Shown: positions 1-6,322, numbered from the stretch's first letter. The stretch is DNA of 9,718 nt from an uncultured Clostridia bacterium (GCA_945486175.1 CALYTA010000020.1:1-9718), one strand, 5' to 3'. Notes: generated from the letters alone by a model not told the origin. A program made the numbers and translations.

Positions 1-94
1 TCTCATGATAATATAGAAGGAGAACGCAACCGCCTACCGTTTTTCGTGGTATGTCTCTGATGGTATGATAGCAAATATATTACAGCAGGTCAAG
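1..94 (+). other. 3' end of an upstream plus-strand unit (unidentified)
   Basis: This stretch leads into the plus-strand terminator at 95-124, so something transcribed rightwards ends here. Frame 1 is open from the edge to a TGA at 58-60 (19 codons), which could be the tail of a gene. The other two plus frames stop within 15 bases. The segment is too short to identify, and it could equally be the 3' part of a small RNA. Confidence 0.25.
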
Positions 95-124
95 AAAGCC
101 CGGTTATAAAATCGGGCTTTTGTT
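95..124 (+). terminator. Rho-independent terminator of the upstream plus-strand unit
   Basis: The arms AAAGCCCG (95-102) and CGGGCTTT (113-120) are perfect complements around a 10-base AT-rich loop. The downstream T stretch continues to 124. It faces the minus-strand terminator just to its right, which is the expected arrangement between convergent units. The A-rich flank on the left may give weak activity on the other strand too. Confidence 0.8.
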
Positions 125-128
125 ATGC

Positions 129-171
129 AAAAAAGGCTCTGTCTCCTGGTTTAACCACCAGAGACAGAGCC
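129..171 (-). terminator. Strong intrinsic terminator of the nudC-hypAB operon
   Basis: An 11-base perfect inverted repeat, GGCTCTGTCTC (135-145) and GAGACAGAGCC (161-171), is extended inwards by four more pairs past a single bulged base. On the minus strand it is followed by six T residues (complement of A129-A134). It begins 8 bases after the stop of the last gene of the minus-strand operon, so it most likely ends that transcript. Confidence 0.93.
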
Positions 172-178
172 GAATTAT

Positions 179-988
179 TTATCTGTGCAGAACCTTTCTG
201 TGCAGGAACTTTCCCACGACATCGTTAAACTCATCAAAATTATCCGCATTGGCATTGTGTGCCGCCGCAGAAATCACATGCATCGGATAGCCGCTCTGCT
301 CCGACCATTTGCGGCAGTATTCCGCAAATTTTCCCTCGTAGTCCAGTGCACCGACAACCAGCAGCACCGGACAGGTAAAATCGACCGCTTCTTTGCGCGC
401 AAACCGGTCCGCAAAACTCTCTCTGAATACATGGACAATCTCACGCTTCGGCATCTGCTCGATCATGGCGAGTGCATTGTGGTAGCCATAGTTCGACTGG
501 CCGCGCGCACGTGCCAGACTGGTATGCAGCAGGCGCTCCGGCAACCGTTTGACTGACATCGGCACACGGCGCATCTGACGCATCTCTGCAGCCGAATAAA
601 ACCGGTCGCCAAACGGCATGACACCGACGCCGACAAAGGCCTGCACCTTTTCCGGATGCTGAGCCGTATATTCCTGACAGACATAGCCGCCAATGCCGAC
701 ACCCACCAGAATCACTTGCGTCAGCTTTTCCCGCTGCAAAATCGCTTCCAGCTCCTCCGCTGCATGCGCATACGAGAAATCATGATAGGCACGTGATCTG
801 CCGTGCAGCGGCAGATCCCATGTCAGAACGGTATAATCGCGCCCAAAATATGGCACCTGCTTGTCAAATGCATGGTGGTTTACCGCAATGCCGTGCGTAA
901 ATACAATACACGGCGCATCCGGGTTCGCATTTCGCTCCACCCAATAATATGTCGCTCCGCGCGGCGAAGATATCAGCTTTCCGACCAC
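179..988 (-). CDS. Alpha/beta-hydrolase-fold protein lacking the nucleophile serine
   Basis: This encodes about 269 residues of a compact alpha/beta-hydrolase of the enol-lactonase/haloperoxidase-like type. Visible landmarks, numbered from the upstream ATG at 994, are the HG oxyanion segment near 34-35, a WDLPLHGRS strand-turn near 59-67, an acid candidate Asp218 (GALDYEG) and the final catalytic-type His246 in AAAHNANADN. The nucleophile elbow, normally G-x-S-x-G, reads G-V-G-I-G, so residue 100 is glycine (GGC, complement of 695-697). Catalysis by the usual serine route is therefore unlikely, and the protein may be a binding or scaffold protein or use another mechanism. I chose the GTG at 988 as start because AGGAGG at 996-1001 sits one base from the ATG at 994 but seven bases from the GTG. 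It overlaps the hypB end and is the last gene before the terminator. The substrate is unknown. Confidence 0.88.
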   Translation of the reverse strand: MVGKLISSPRGATYYWVERNANPDAPCIVFTHGIAVNHHAFDKQVPYFGRDYTVLTWDLPLHGRSRAYHDFSYAHAAEELEAILQREKLTQVILVGVGIGGYVCQEYTAQHPEKVQAFVGVGVMPFGDRFYSAAEMRQMRRVPMSVKRLPERLLHTSLARARGQSNYGYHNALAMIEQMPKREIVHVFRESFADRFARKEAVDFTCPVLLVVGALDYEGKFAEYCRKWSEQSGYPMHVISAAAHNANADNFDEFNDVVGKFLHRKVLHR

Positions 989-1641
989 TGCCATTCCTCC
1001 TGTTCCCAGTTTCCTGTCATGTATTCCCTCAGCTTCTGCACGCCGTCGCCGCGGACAGCCGAGCAGTGCAAAATTTCCGCATGTGGGTTCAACGCATACA
1101 CATCCTGTGCAAAACGCACCGGATCGAAATCGGTATATGGCAGCAAATCCATCTTATTCAGCACCACAAAATCCGATGTCTGAAAGATCAGCGGATACTT
1201 GCGGGGTTTGTCATTTCCTTCCGTCACACTGATGACTGCAATGCGCTTGTGCTCGCCGAGCGCAAATTCCGCTGTACAGACCAGATTGCCGACATTGTCG
1301 ATGACAATTGTCGTAATCCCGTCCAGATTCAACTGAGCAAGCGCAGCTTCAATTGCATCCGCCTCCAGATGGCAGGCGCCCTGCGTATTGAGCTGCACTG
1401 CCTGTGCTCCGCAGGCGCGCACGCGCTGCGTGTCCTCATCGGTGAACAGATCACCTTCAATGACCGCAATGTGCTGCGCATCCTCCCTGAGAAGCTGTTC
1501 CAGCAGCGTTGTCTTGCCTGAACCGGGCGTGCCGAGAAGATTGAACATGCGGATGCCATGCGCGTCCAGCTGCTGCCGCACGCGCTGCGCAATGCTGTCG
1601 TTGCGCGCATACACCGATTCATTCAGTTCCACTTGTTTCAA
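973..1641 (-). CDS. hypB: Hydrogenase/urease-type nickel incorporation GTPase HypB
   Basis: This is a 222-residue SIMIBI-class GTPase that, in characterised systems, works with HypA to load nickel into [NiFe]-hydrogenase. The P-loop is GTPGSGKTT (37-45), followed by IEGD (61-64), the metal-site pair Cys90-His91 (ACHLEAD), IDNVGNLVC (114-122, with a third conserved Cys), SVTEGNDKP (138-146), the base-recognition NKMD (162-165) and SA (194-195). The N-terminal CxxCGC high-affinity nickel motif and His-rich stretch of some HypB proteins are absent, as in many short HypBs. The start is TTG at 1639-1641, supported by GAGGGGG at 1651-1657 with 9-base spacing; no in-frame ATG fits. It lies four bases after the hypA-like stop and overlaps the hydrolase gene. 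No hypC, D, E or F is in the window. Confidence 0.95.
   Translation of the reverse strand: MKQVELNESVYARNDSIAQRVRQQLDAHGIRMFNLLGTPGSGKTTLLEQLLREDAQHIAVIEGDLFTDEDTQRVRACGAQAVQLNTQGACHLEADAIEAALAQLNLDGITTIVIDNVGNLVCTAEFALGEHKRIAVISVTEGNDKPRKYPLIFQTSDFVVLNKMDLLPYTDFDPVRFAQDVYALNPHAEILHCSAVRGDGVQKLREYMTGNWEQEEWQWSES
996..1001 (-). promoter_or_regulatory. Shine-Dalgarno that decides the hydrolase start
   Basis: A perfect AGGAGG on the minus strand lies inside the 3' end of hypB. With only one base between it and the ATG at 994 initiation there would be poor, while the GTG at 986-988 lies at a 7-base spacing. This supports the shorter product. Confidence 0.7.
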
Positions 1642-1645
1642 GCCA

Positions 1646-1900
1646 TCAATCCCCCTCTATTGCACGGACAAATTCCTGCCGTGGACCTGTAATCGTGTCA
1701 TCCGGTTCGATTGTCAGAACAGCATGTTCTGCCCGTGTGTTCTGCTTTGCAATTTCAAAAAAGAACTGCAATTGTGCCGGATTAACGCACGACTGTGTAC
1801 CGACAGCGAGCGTGATGCCGGTGATGTCACGGATATCATTCTGCCGTGCGGCACGCTCCGCAATCAGCAGAATTTCCCGGCAGACCGCGCCCTCATGCAT
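1646..1900 (-). CDS. hypA: Short HypA-like nickel chaperone without the zinc domain
   Basis: This encodes 84 residues against about 113-118 for ordinary HypA. The start MHEGAVC matches the family N-terminus, where Met1-His2-Glu3 binds nickel. The helix-strand core (residues 5-67, including VGTQSCVNPAQLQFFFEI) follows the family pattern. The zinc ribbon with two CxxC pairs that should follow is absent, and the chain passes directly into GPRQEFVRAIEGD, which resembles the last strand of full HypA (GRELRVKSIE). It therefore looks like an internal deletion of the zinc loop, not a frameshift or 3' truncation. The ATG overlaps the 4Fe-4S stop by eight bases and hypB follows after four, so translation is probably coupled. 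Whether it still hands nickel to HypB is unknown. The symbol is by homology only. Confidence 0.82.
   Translation of the reverse strand: MHEGAVCREILLIAERAARQNDIRDITGITLAVGTQSCVNPAQLQFFFEIAKQNTRAEHAVLTIEPDDTITGPRQEFVRAIEGD
1651..1657 (-). promoter_or_regulatory. Ribosome binding site for the TTG start of hypB
   Basis: GAGGGGG on the minus strand lies within the last codons of the hypA-like gene, nine bases before TTG at 1641. It is the only good ribosome site near the hypB N-terminus and argues that TTG is the real start. Confidence 0.65.
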
Positions 1901-3023
1901 GGGTACGCCTCTTTGTCCGGACAAACACCTGACGCTCATTTCTGCGCAGCACGCGCACCGGAAACGGGCACTGTACCACGCACTGCCCGCAGCCGATGCA
2001 GTTTTCCGGCAAAAACCGCAGCTTCTTCTGTTTTTTGTCATACCAGGTTGCCTCAGTCGGACAGTATTTGCCGCACTTGCCACAGCCGACGCAGGCGCTT
2101 TCATCCACAATTTCCGGCATGAAGTATGACTTCGCCAGAATCTGGGACAGTGAACCGCTTCGATATCCGTGATAAAGGAAGCAGCAGTCCACACAGCAGT
2201 TGCAGATGGCAATTTCCTCCTGCTCGGTGTCCATGCCATAGTGGTAAATCGTGTGGATACAGCCCTTCTGTTCAAAATCCGCAATCATGCGCTCAGCTTC
2301 CTCCAGGCTGATTTTGCGGCCAATGCCGCTCTCCGCAACCTGTTCGCTGAGCGCGCCGACCATCATGCAGCCCTCAAGCGGGAGGTCAAATGAGCAGCCC
2401 TCCCCCTTTACGCGCCGCAGCGTGCGGCAGAAACAGTTCATCACCGCCAGCTGGTCCGCATGGCGTTCGAGCATCGGGATGATTTCTCCCGCCGTCGTGA
2501 CCGCCTGTTCCGCTGTAATCGGTTCATTGAGCGCGACGCTCTTTTTGCCTCGCGAAACCGTGACCGACATGCGCGCCGGCTGCCGTTGTACATTCCGGCT
2601 GTTGACATGGTTCATATACAGGCGCACCGGCGGGATATTGAGCCGCAGCATCCAGTCCTCAAACGCCGCAAATTCCTGCATCATGCGCCTGCGCGCCGGG
2701 TCGTCAAGCGAACCACCGCCATAGACCTCAATCCAGCCCGGGAAAATCGGCGCAAGCTCATATGCCCCGTCCCGCTTCCACAGCAGGCTCTTGCGCAGAA
2801 GCTCCGCAAAAAATGTGTCAAACTGCTGCGGCTTTCCGTACAGTTCACACAGCTGCTCCCGTGTCATCTGCCGTGCTCCCACAGCAAGGAGAAAATCTGC
2901 TTCCTCCTCGCTCATGACAATGCGGAAGCAGTTTTTCACTGACTGCACCAGTGGAATGGTGAACTGCGATTTCGCGTTCATCTGTGCGCCGAGCTGTTTG
3001 ATTTTTTCGTCCGAAAGGGTCAT
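1893..3023 (-). CDS. 4Fe-4S dicluster ferredoxin-domain protein of unknown role
   Basis: This encodes 376 residues. The N-terminal ~100 residues are helical and look like a winged-helix segment (MTREQLCELYGKP, 53-65). The middle (190-285) carries Cys197, Cys199, Cys210 and Cys219 and then a dense CNCCVDCC run (274-281), a pattern seen in a family of anaerobe and archaeal iron-sulfur proteins. The C-terminus is a bacterial-type 2[4Fe-4S] ferredoxin with Cys311/314/317/321 and Cys342/345/348/352. It is probably a cytoplasmic electron-transfer or sensor protein; the extra cysteines could hold a further cluster or metal. The start ATG at 3023 overlaps the nudC stop (ATGA), and it is followed by the hypA-like gene with an 8-base overlap. 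Being placed just ahead of hypA-hypB suggests a link to nickel-enzyme maturation or redox, but this is inference. Confidence 0.9.
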   Translation of the reverse strand: MTLSDEKIKQLGAQMNAKSQFTIPLVQSVKNCFRIVMSEEEADFLLAVGARQMTREQLCELYGKPQQFDTFFAELLRKSLLWKRDGAYELAPIFPGWIEVYGGGSLDDPARRRMMQEFAAFEDWMLRLNIPPVRLYMNHVNSRNVQRQPARMSVTVSRGKKSVALNEPITAEQAVTTAGEIIPMLERHADQLAVMNCFCRTLRRVKGEGCSFDLPLEGCMMVGALSEQVAESGIGRKISLEEAERMIADFEQKGCIHTIYHYGMDTEQEEIAICNCCVDCCFLYHGYRSGSLSQILAKSYFMPEIVDESACVGCGKCGKYCPTEATWYDKKQKKLRFLPENCIGCGQCVVQCPFPVRVLRRNERQVFVRTKRRTHA

Positions 3024-3877
3024 GCCTGCAACTGTCCCGGCAGTCTGCGTGCGCGGAACTGCTCGATCATGTAATGTGTCAGGTCGAGCGGGTCTTCCTC
3101 ATATGCCGGCGGGATTTCATCCGGTGTAAACCAGCCCGCTTCCTTCAGCTCGTCCTCCTGGAGCGTGATTTTGTCGCTGCCATCCAGCTCTGCCCAGTAT
3201 CCGATCATCTGTGCGCCGGAGAAGCCCCACGGCTGGTTGCCATAGTATTGCAGATTCTTGATTTTCAGGCCGGTTTCCTCAAGCACCTCGCGGTGCACCG
3301 TTTCCTCCATCGTCTCACCTACGCTCATATAGCCGGAAACCAGTGCATAGACCGGGTTTTTATAGACCGAAGAACGGGTCAGCAACAGGCGGTCACCATT
3401 GCGCACGCCGACAATAACTGCCGGGCACACGGTCGGATAGGTGACGGAATGACAGTTCTCATTGGTGCAGCGCATTGCCAGCTCTTTTCCGTCCGGGCGC
3501 ATCGGAGCACCGCACACGCCGCAAAAGCGGTGGGTCTGGAACCACTGGTACAGATGAAGGCCGGTAACTGCCGCAAGGCGCAGCCAGCGCGGTTCAACTG
3601 CACGCAGGCAGCGCGAAATATCCTTTTTCAGCTGGCTGCGGATAGCCTCCGGCAGATCGAGCACGGTGAAAAACTGGATGCCGTCCACCTCCAGCATATG
3701 TACCAGCAGGTCATCCGAGCCGCCCAGTGCGCACCAGTCGCGATAGGTCGGCAGTGTGCCGGTCTCCGGCAGTAAAAATACATCCGTGCGCTCAAACAGC
3801 AGCACAAAATCGGTTGCCTTCGGTTTCGGCTTTGCAAATTCGGTGCTGAGCATATGCTGTCCAATTTCCTGAATCAT
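3020..3877 (-). CDS. nudC: NADH pyrophosphatase NudC (Nudix)
   Basis: This 285-residue Nudix hydrolase, in known members, cleaves NAD(H) to NMN(H) and AMP and removes NAD caps from RNA 5' ends. An N-terminal domain (1-115) is followed by a four-cysteine zinc ribbon, Cys119, Cys122, Cys137 and Cys142. The Nudix box spans 182-204 (Gly182, Glu188, Arg196-Glu197, Glu200-Glu201, Gly203). The NudC hallmark SQPWPFPxS appears as NQPWGFSGAQM at 214-224: QPW is kept but the prolines are changed, which may affect base stacking. The length is slightly above the ~257 residues of E. coli NudC. The start ATG at 3875-3877 has GGGAGG (3884-3889) six bases upstream. It is the promoter-proximal gene of the operon, with the promoter at 3960-3987. 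Confidence 0.93.
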   Translation of the reverse strand: MIQEIGQHMLSTEFAKPKPKATDFVLLFERTDVFLLPETGTLPTYRDWCALGGSDDLLVHMLEVDGIQFFTVLDLPEAIRSQLKKDISRCLRAVEPRWLRLAAVTGLHLYQWFQTHRFCGVCGAPMRPDGKELAMRCTNENCHSVTYPTVCPAVIVGVRNGDRLLLTRSSVYKNPVYALVSGYMSVGETMEETVHREVLEETGLKIKNLQYYGNQPWGFSGAQMIGYWAELDGSDKITLQEDELKEAGWFTPDEIPPAYEEDPLDLTHYMIEQFRARRLPGQLQA

Positions 3878-3959
3878 AGGTATCCTCCCAATCCATCCCG
3901 CAGGATGAATATCTTTTTATTTCATTGCGGTCAGATTATGCATTTCTTCCGCTTCTTTT

Positions 3960-3987
3960 ATTATACGTTCTGTCGTGTAAAATGCAA
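3960..3987 (-). promoter_or_regulatory. Promoter of the nudC operon
   Basis: Read on the minus strand, TTGCAT (3982-3987) and a perfect TATAAT (3960-3965) are separated by 16 bases. Transcription would begin near 3953, about 75 bases before the nudC ATG. It is back-to-back with the class II aldolase promoter. Confidence 0.7.
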
Positions 3988-3993
3988 GCATTT
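3980..3993. repeat. 14-base palindrome over the nudC -35 element
   Basis: AAATGC and GCATTT form a perfect inverted repeat around two A bases. It covers the -35 hexamer of the minus-strand promoter and lies about 15 bases upstream of the plus-strand -35, so it is a reasonable operator candidate in a divergent control region. It is short enough that chance is not excluded. Confidence 0.4.
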
Positions 3994-4007
3994 CTGATGG
4001 CTCCGAG

Positions 4008-4036
4008 TTGAAGGACGCAAAATATTTCAGTATAAT
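4008..4036 (+). promoter_or_regulatory. Promoter of the aldolase-mtnA operon
   Basis: TTGAAG (4008-4013), a 17-base spacer and a perfect TATAAT (4031-4036) make a good vegetative promoter. The start would be near 4043, giving a leader of about 24 bases. GGAGGG at 4053-4058 then lies eight bases before the ATG at 4067. The leader is too short for a riboswitch. Confidence 0.8.
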
Positions 4037-4066
4037 AACTATGGTATTGATTGGAGGGAATCACAG

Positions 4067-4705
4067 ATGAAACCATCCTTATGTCATCTCGCGCCGCTGC
4101 GCGCAGAAATTGTCTCCACCGCACAGCGTGCATATCATTCCGGCCTGATGGCGGGAACCAGCGGCAATCTGAGCTGCTATGACCCGGAGAGCGGCTGCAT
4201 GGCAATCACACCGAGCGGCATGGATTATTCCGTCATGACACCGGAGGATATCGTTCTGATGCAGCTCGACGGCACCGTGCTGGACGGAGGCAAACCGTCG
4301 TCCGAATGGAAAATGCACGCAGAGATTTATAACAATCTGCCGGAGGTGCGCGCGGTTGTGCACACACATTCTCCTAACGCTACCGCCTATGCCGTGCTGC
4401 GCCGGGAAATCCCGTGCGTGCTCGTCGAAATGCTGCTGTTTCTCGGCGGCAGCATTGAGGTTGCAGCGTATGCCGCACAGGGCTCCGCTGCCGTCGGCAC
4501 GAACTGCCTGCCCATCCTGTGCCGCAAGCCCGCCTGCCTGCTCGCCAACCACGGCGTTGTGACGACAGGAACCACGCTCGAACAGGCGTATAGCAACAGC
4601 ATATATGTCGAGGATTCTGCCAAAATCGTCCGGCTCGCCATGAGCACGGGCAGCCCGATTCCGGCGATTATCGATGAGGAAGGAAGTAAACCATATCATG
4701 AATGA
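4067..4705 (+). CDS. Class II aldolase family protein (MtnB-like or deoxyribulose-/methylthioribulose-phosphate aldolase)
   Basis: This 212-residue zinc enzyme belongs to the fuculose-aldolase/MtnB family. The family signatures are GTSGNLS (30-36), ITPSGM (47-52), PSSEWKMH (77-84) with catalytic Glu80, the zinc ligands His99 and His101 in VHTHSPNAT, and His162 in LLANHGVV. These correspond to Glu73, His92, His94 and His155 of E. coli FucA. It overlaps mtnA by eight bases and shares its promoter, so its substrate is probably the ribulose-1-phosphate that MtnA makes. Two readings are possible: a methylthioribulose-1-phosphate dehydratase (MtnB), or an aldolase giving dihydroxyacetone phosphate plus an aldehyde, as in the anaerobic DHAP shunt. 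The full PSSEW motif and the absence of later Met-salvage genes lean towards the aldolase. Sequence alone cannot settle it. Confidence 0.88.
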   Translation: MKPSLCHLAPLRAEIVSTAQRAYHSGLMAGTSGNLSCYDPESGCMAITPSGMDYSVMTPEDIVLMQLDGTVLDGGKPSSEWKMHAEIYNNLPEVRAVVHTHSPNATAYAVLRREIPCVLVEMLLFLGGSIEVAAYAAQGSAAVGTNCLPILCRKPACLLANHGVVTTGTTLEQAYSNSIYVEDSAKIVRLAMSTGSPIPAIIDEEGSKPYHE

Positions 4706-5783
4706 ATACCTGTCCGACCATGTCCATCTGAATGACGACGGCACAGCTGTTGTCATCCTCGACCAGACACAGCTCCCCTGCCGCACGGAATATCTGACGC
4801 TGCGCACAGCACAGGAGATGTTCGACGCCATCCGGCTTTTACAGGTGCGCGGTGCGCCCGCCATCGGTATCTGTGCGGCATATGACCTGTATGTGCTCGC
4901 ACAACAGGTTTCAGCCGATACACCGGAGGAGTTTCTCGCACAGCTCCGGCAGCAGGCGGATTATCTCGCGTCCTCCCGTCCGACAGCAGTTAATCTGAGC
5001 TGGGCGCTGAACCGTATGCTGAACACTGCTGCCACACAGACATCCATTGCGGACATGCTGTCCGCAATGCACCGCGAATGCATCGCCATCCACGAGGAGG
5101 ACATCGCGATGTGCCGCGCCATCTCGGAATACGGCCTGACGCTCATCAGGGACGGGGACGGCATCCTGACGCACTGCAATGCGGGCCCGCTCGCCACCTC
5201 GCGCTACGGCACCGCACTCGGCCCGCTGTTTCTCGGCAAGGAGCGCGGCATGAATTTCCATGTATTTTCCGACGAAACCCGCCCTCTGCTCCAGGGCGCG
5301 CGGCTGACCTCCTATGAACTCAGCCGCGCAGGCATCGATGTCACCCTGATCTGTGACAACATGGCCAGCCTGGTCATGAAAAACGGCTGGGTACAGGCGT
5401 GCTTTGTCGGCTGTGACCGCGTCGCGGCGAACGGCGACACAGCAAACAAAATCGGCACCTCCGGCGTCGCCATCCTTGCAAAGCATTATGGCATCCCATT
5501 TTATGTGCTCGGCCCGACATCCACCATCGATCTGTCCTGCGCGACCGGTGCGGATATCCCGATTGAACAGCGTGACCCGGATGAAATCAAACAGAAATTC
5601 TATGCCGAACCGATGGCGCTGCCGGAGGTCAAGTGCTACAATCCCGCCTTTGATGTAACGGATCATACGCTCGTTTCCGGCATTGTAACGGAGAAAGGGA
5701 TCTGCCTGCCGCCGTTCACGGAAAGCCTGCCCAAACTGTTTGAGGGAACGGACTGCGGTTCGTTGGAAATCGGGCGCGGATGA
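4698..5783 (+). CDS. mtnA: 5-methylthioribose-1-phosphate isomerase MtnA
   Basis: This 361-residue sugar-phosphate isomerase of the eIF2B-like fold converts methylthioribose-1-phosphate (and, in DHAP-shunt organisms, 5-deoxyribose-1-phosphate) to the ribulose-1-phosphate. The RGAPAIG segment (51-57), THCNAG with catalytic Cys160, DETRP (192-196), [10 protein letters not shown] with catalytic Asp240, and NKIGT (251-255) are all intact. Cys160 and Asp240 match the numbering of the Bacillus subtilis enzyme. The start is ATG at 4698, preceded by a GAGGAAGGAAG run (4676-4686); an earlier in-frame ATG at 4674 would overlap that ribosome site. It overlaps the aldolase gene by eight bases. No methylthioribose kinase, nucleosidase or acireductone dioxygenase gene is nearby, so the rest of the pathway must be elsewhere. 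Confidence 0.95.
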   Translation: MNEYLSDHVHLNDDGTAVVILDQTQLPCRTEYLTLRTAQEMFDAIRLLQVRGAPAIGICAAYDLYVLAQQVSADTPEEFLAQLRQQADYLASSRPTAVNLSWALNRMLNTAATQTSIADMLSAMHRECIAIHEEDIAMCRAISEYGLTLIRDGDGILTHCNAGPLATSRYGTALGPLFLGKERGMNFHVFSDETRPLLQGARLTSYELSRAGIDVTLICDNMASLVMKNGWVQACFVGCDRVAANGDTANKIGTSGVAILAKHYGIPFYVLGPTSTIDLSCATGADIPIEQRDPDEIKQKFYAEPMALPEVKCYNPAFDVTDHTLVSGIVTEKGICLPPFTESLPKLFEGTDCGSLEIGRG

Positions 5784-5786
5784 CGT

Positions 5787-5816
5787 TTGACAAAGCGCCG
5801 CTTATCGCGGTACTAT
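5787..5816 (+). promoter_or_regulatory. Promoter of the YegP-type gene
   Basis: A consensus TTGACA (5787-5792) starts four bases after the mtnA stop, followed by an 18-base spacer and TACTAT (5811-5816). The spacer holds a short inverted repeat, CCGC-TTATC-GCGG (5798-5810). The predicted leader is about 50 bases, with AGGGAG (5862-5867) before the ATG. No clear terminator separates it from mtnA, so some readthrough is also possible. Confidence 0.72.
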
Positions 5817-5842
5817 ATCAACAGCGGAGACGCTATATCAAC
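5813..5842 (+). repeat. Direct repeat CTATATCAAC with 20-base period
   Basis: CTATATCAAC occurs at 5813-5822 and again at 5833-5842, exactly 20 bases apart, about two helical turns. The first copy overlaps the -10 element and the second lies just downstream of the likely transcription start. That placement fits tandem repressor sites, though no cognate regulator is visible here. Confidence 0.5.
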
Positions 5843-5872
5843 GCAGAAATCTGAAAGAATGAGGGAGCAGCT

Positions 5873-6244
5873 ATGGGAAAATATGTTTTGAACGCAACGA
5901 AAACCGGTTACACGTTCCATCTCAAAGCCGGAAACGGCGAAACCATCCTGACCTCCGAAGTTTATTCGACGAAGGATGCCTGTGAAAACGGGATCGAATC
6001 CGTGCGAAAGAACGCACCCGCCGCGAACATCGAAGACCAGACGATCGCTGGTTACGAGGAGCAGAAGCATCCGAAGTTTGAGATCTACGAGGACAAGGGC
6101 GGAAAAACGCGGTTCCGTCTTGTCGCGCGCAACGGACAGAATATCGGCGCATCCGAAGCATACAATTCAAAGCAGAGCTGCAAGAACGGTATTGATTCCG
6201 TCGTGCGCAATGCGGATTCTCCTGTCGTTGAGCAGGAGGCATGA
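5873..6244 (+). CDS. YegP-type DUF1508 (UPF0339) protein, tandem repeat
   Basis: This encodes a small 123-residue protein made of two DUF1508 repeats, residues 2-57 and 67-118. Each follows the pattern aromatic-x-L-x-A-x-NG-x-x-I-x-x-SE-x-Y-x-x-K-x-x-C-x-NGI-x-SV-x-x-NA, for example GNGETILTSEVYSTKDACENG and the matching RNGQNIGASEAY. Members are cytoplasmic and their role is unknown; E. coli YegP is a stress-linked member with no settled biochemical function. Each repeat holds one cysteine at the same place (Cys37 and Cys102). It has its own strong promoter, a good ribosome site (AGGGAG, 5 bases from ATG) and its own terminator, so it is a single-gene unit. The separate control and the repeats at its promoter suggest regulated, perhaps stress-linked, expression. 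Confidence 0.93.
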   Translation: MGKYVLNATKTGYTFHLKAGNGETILTSEVYSTKDACENGIESVRKNAPAANIEDQTIAGYEEQKHPKFEIYEDKGGKTRFRLVARNGQNIGASEAYNSKQSCKNGIDSVVRNADSPVVEQEA

Positions 6245-6287
6245 CGTGAATGCCGCGCTGCCCCGCACGGATGGCAGCGAAGCGATT

Positions 6288-6322
6288 CCCCGGGTCTTTT
6301 GAAAGATCCGGGGCCTTTTTTT
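6288..6322 (+). terminator. Intrinsic terminator after the YegP-type gene
   Basis: CCCCGG (6288-6293) pairs with CCGGGG (6308-6313), followed by a G-U wobble and a TCTTT/AAAGA inner stem. Seven T residues (6316-6322) come two bases after the stem. It separates the YegP-type gene from the surface protein gene and rules out a surface-protein start upstream of about 6323. Confidence 0.92.

Noticed and set aside
1388..2122. Plus-strand frame across hypB, hypA and the ferredoxin gene end
   Set aside because: It is antisense to three motif-bearing genes, and its Cys/Ser/Arg-rich translation has no recognisable domain.
4674..4697. An earlier ATG for mtnA at 4674
   Set aside because: It overlaps the probable ribosome site and adds eight residues not expected in MtnA; starting at 4698 puts the catalytic Cys and Asp at 160 and 240 as in B. 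subtilis.
4079..4864. Long minus-strand frame across the aldolase and mtnA genes
   Set aside because: It is antisense to two genes with complete catalytic motifs, and its composition is Arg/Ala/Cys-rich as expected for a shadow frame in GC-rich DNA.
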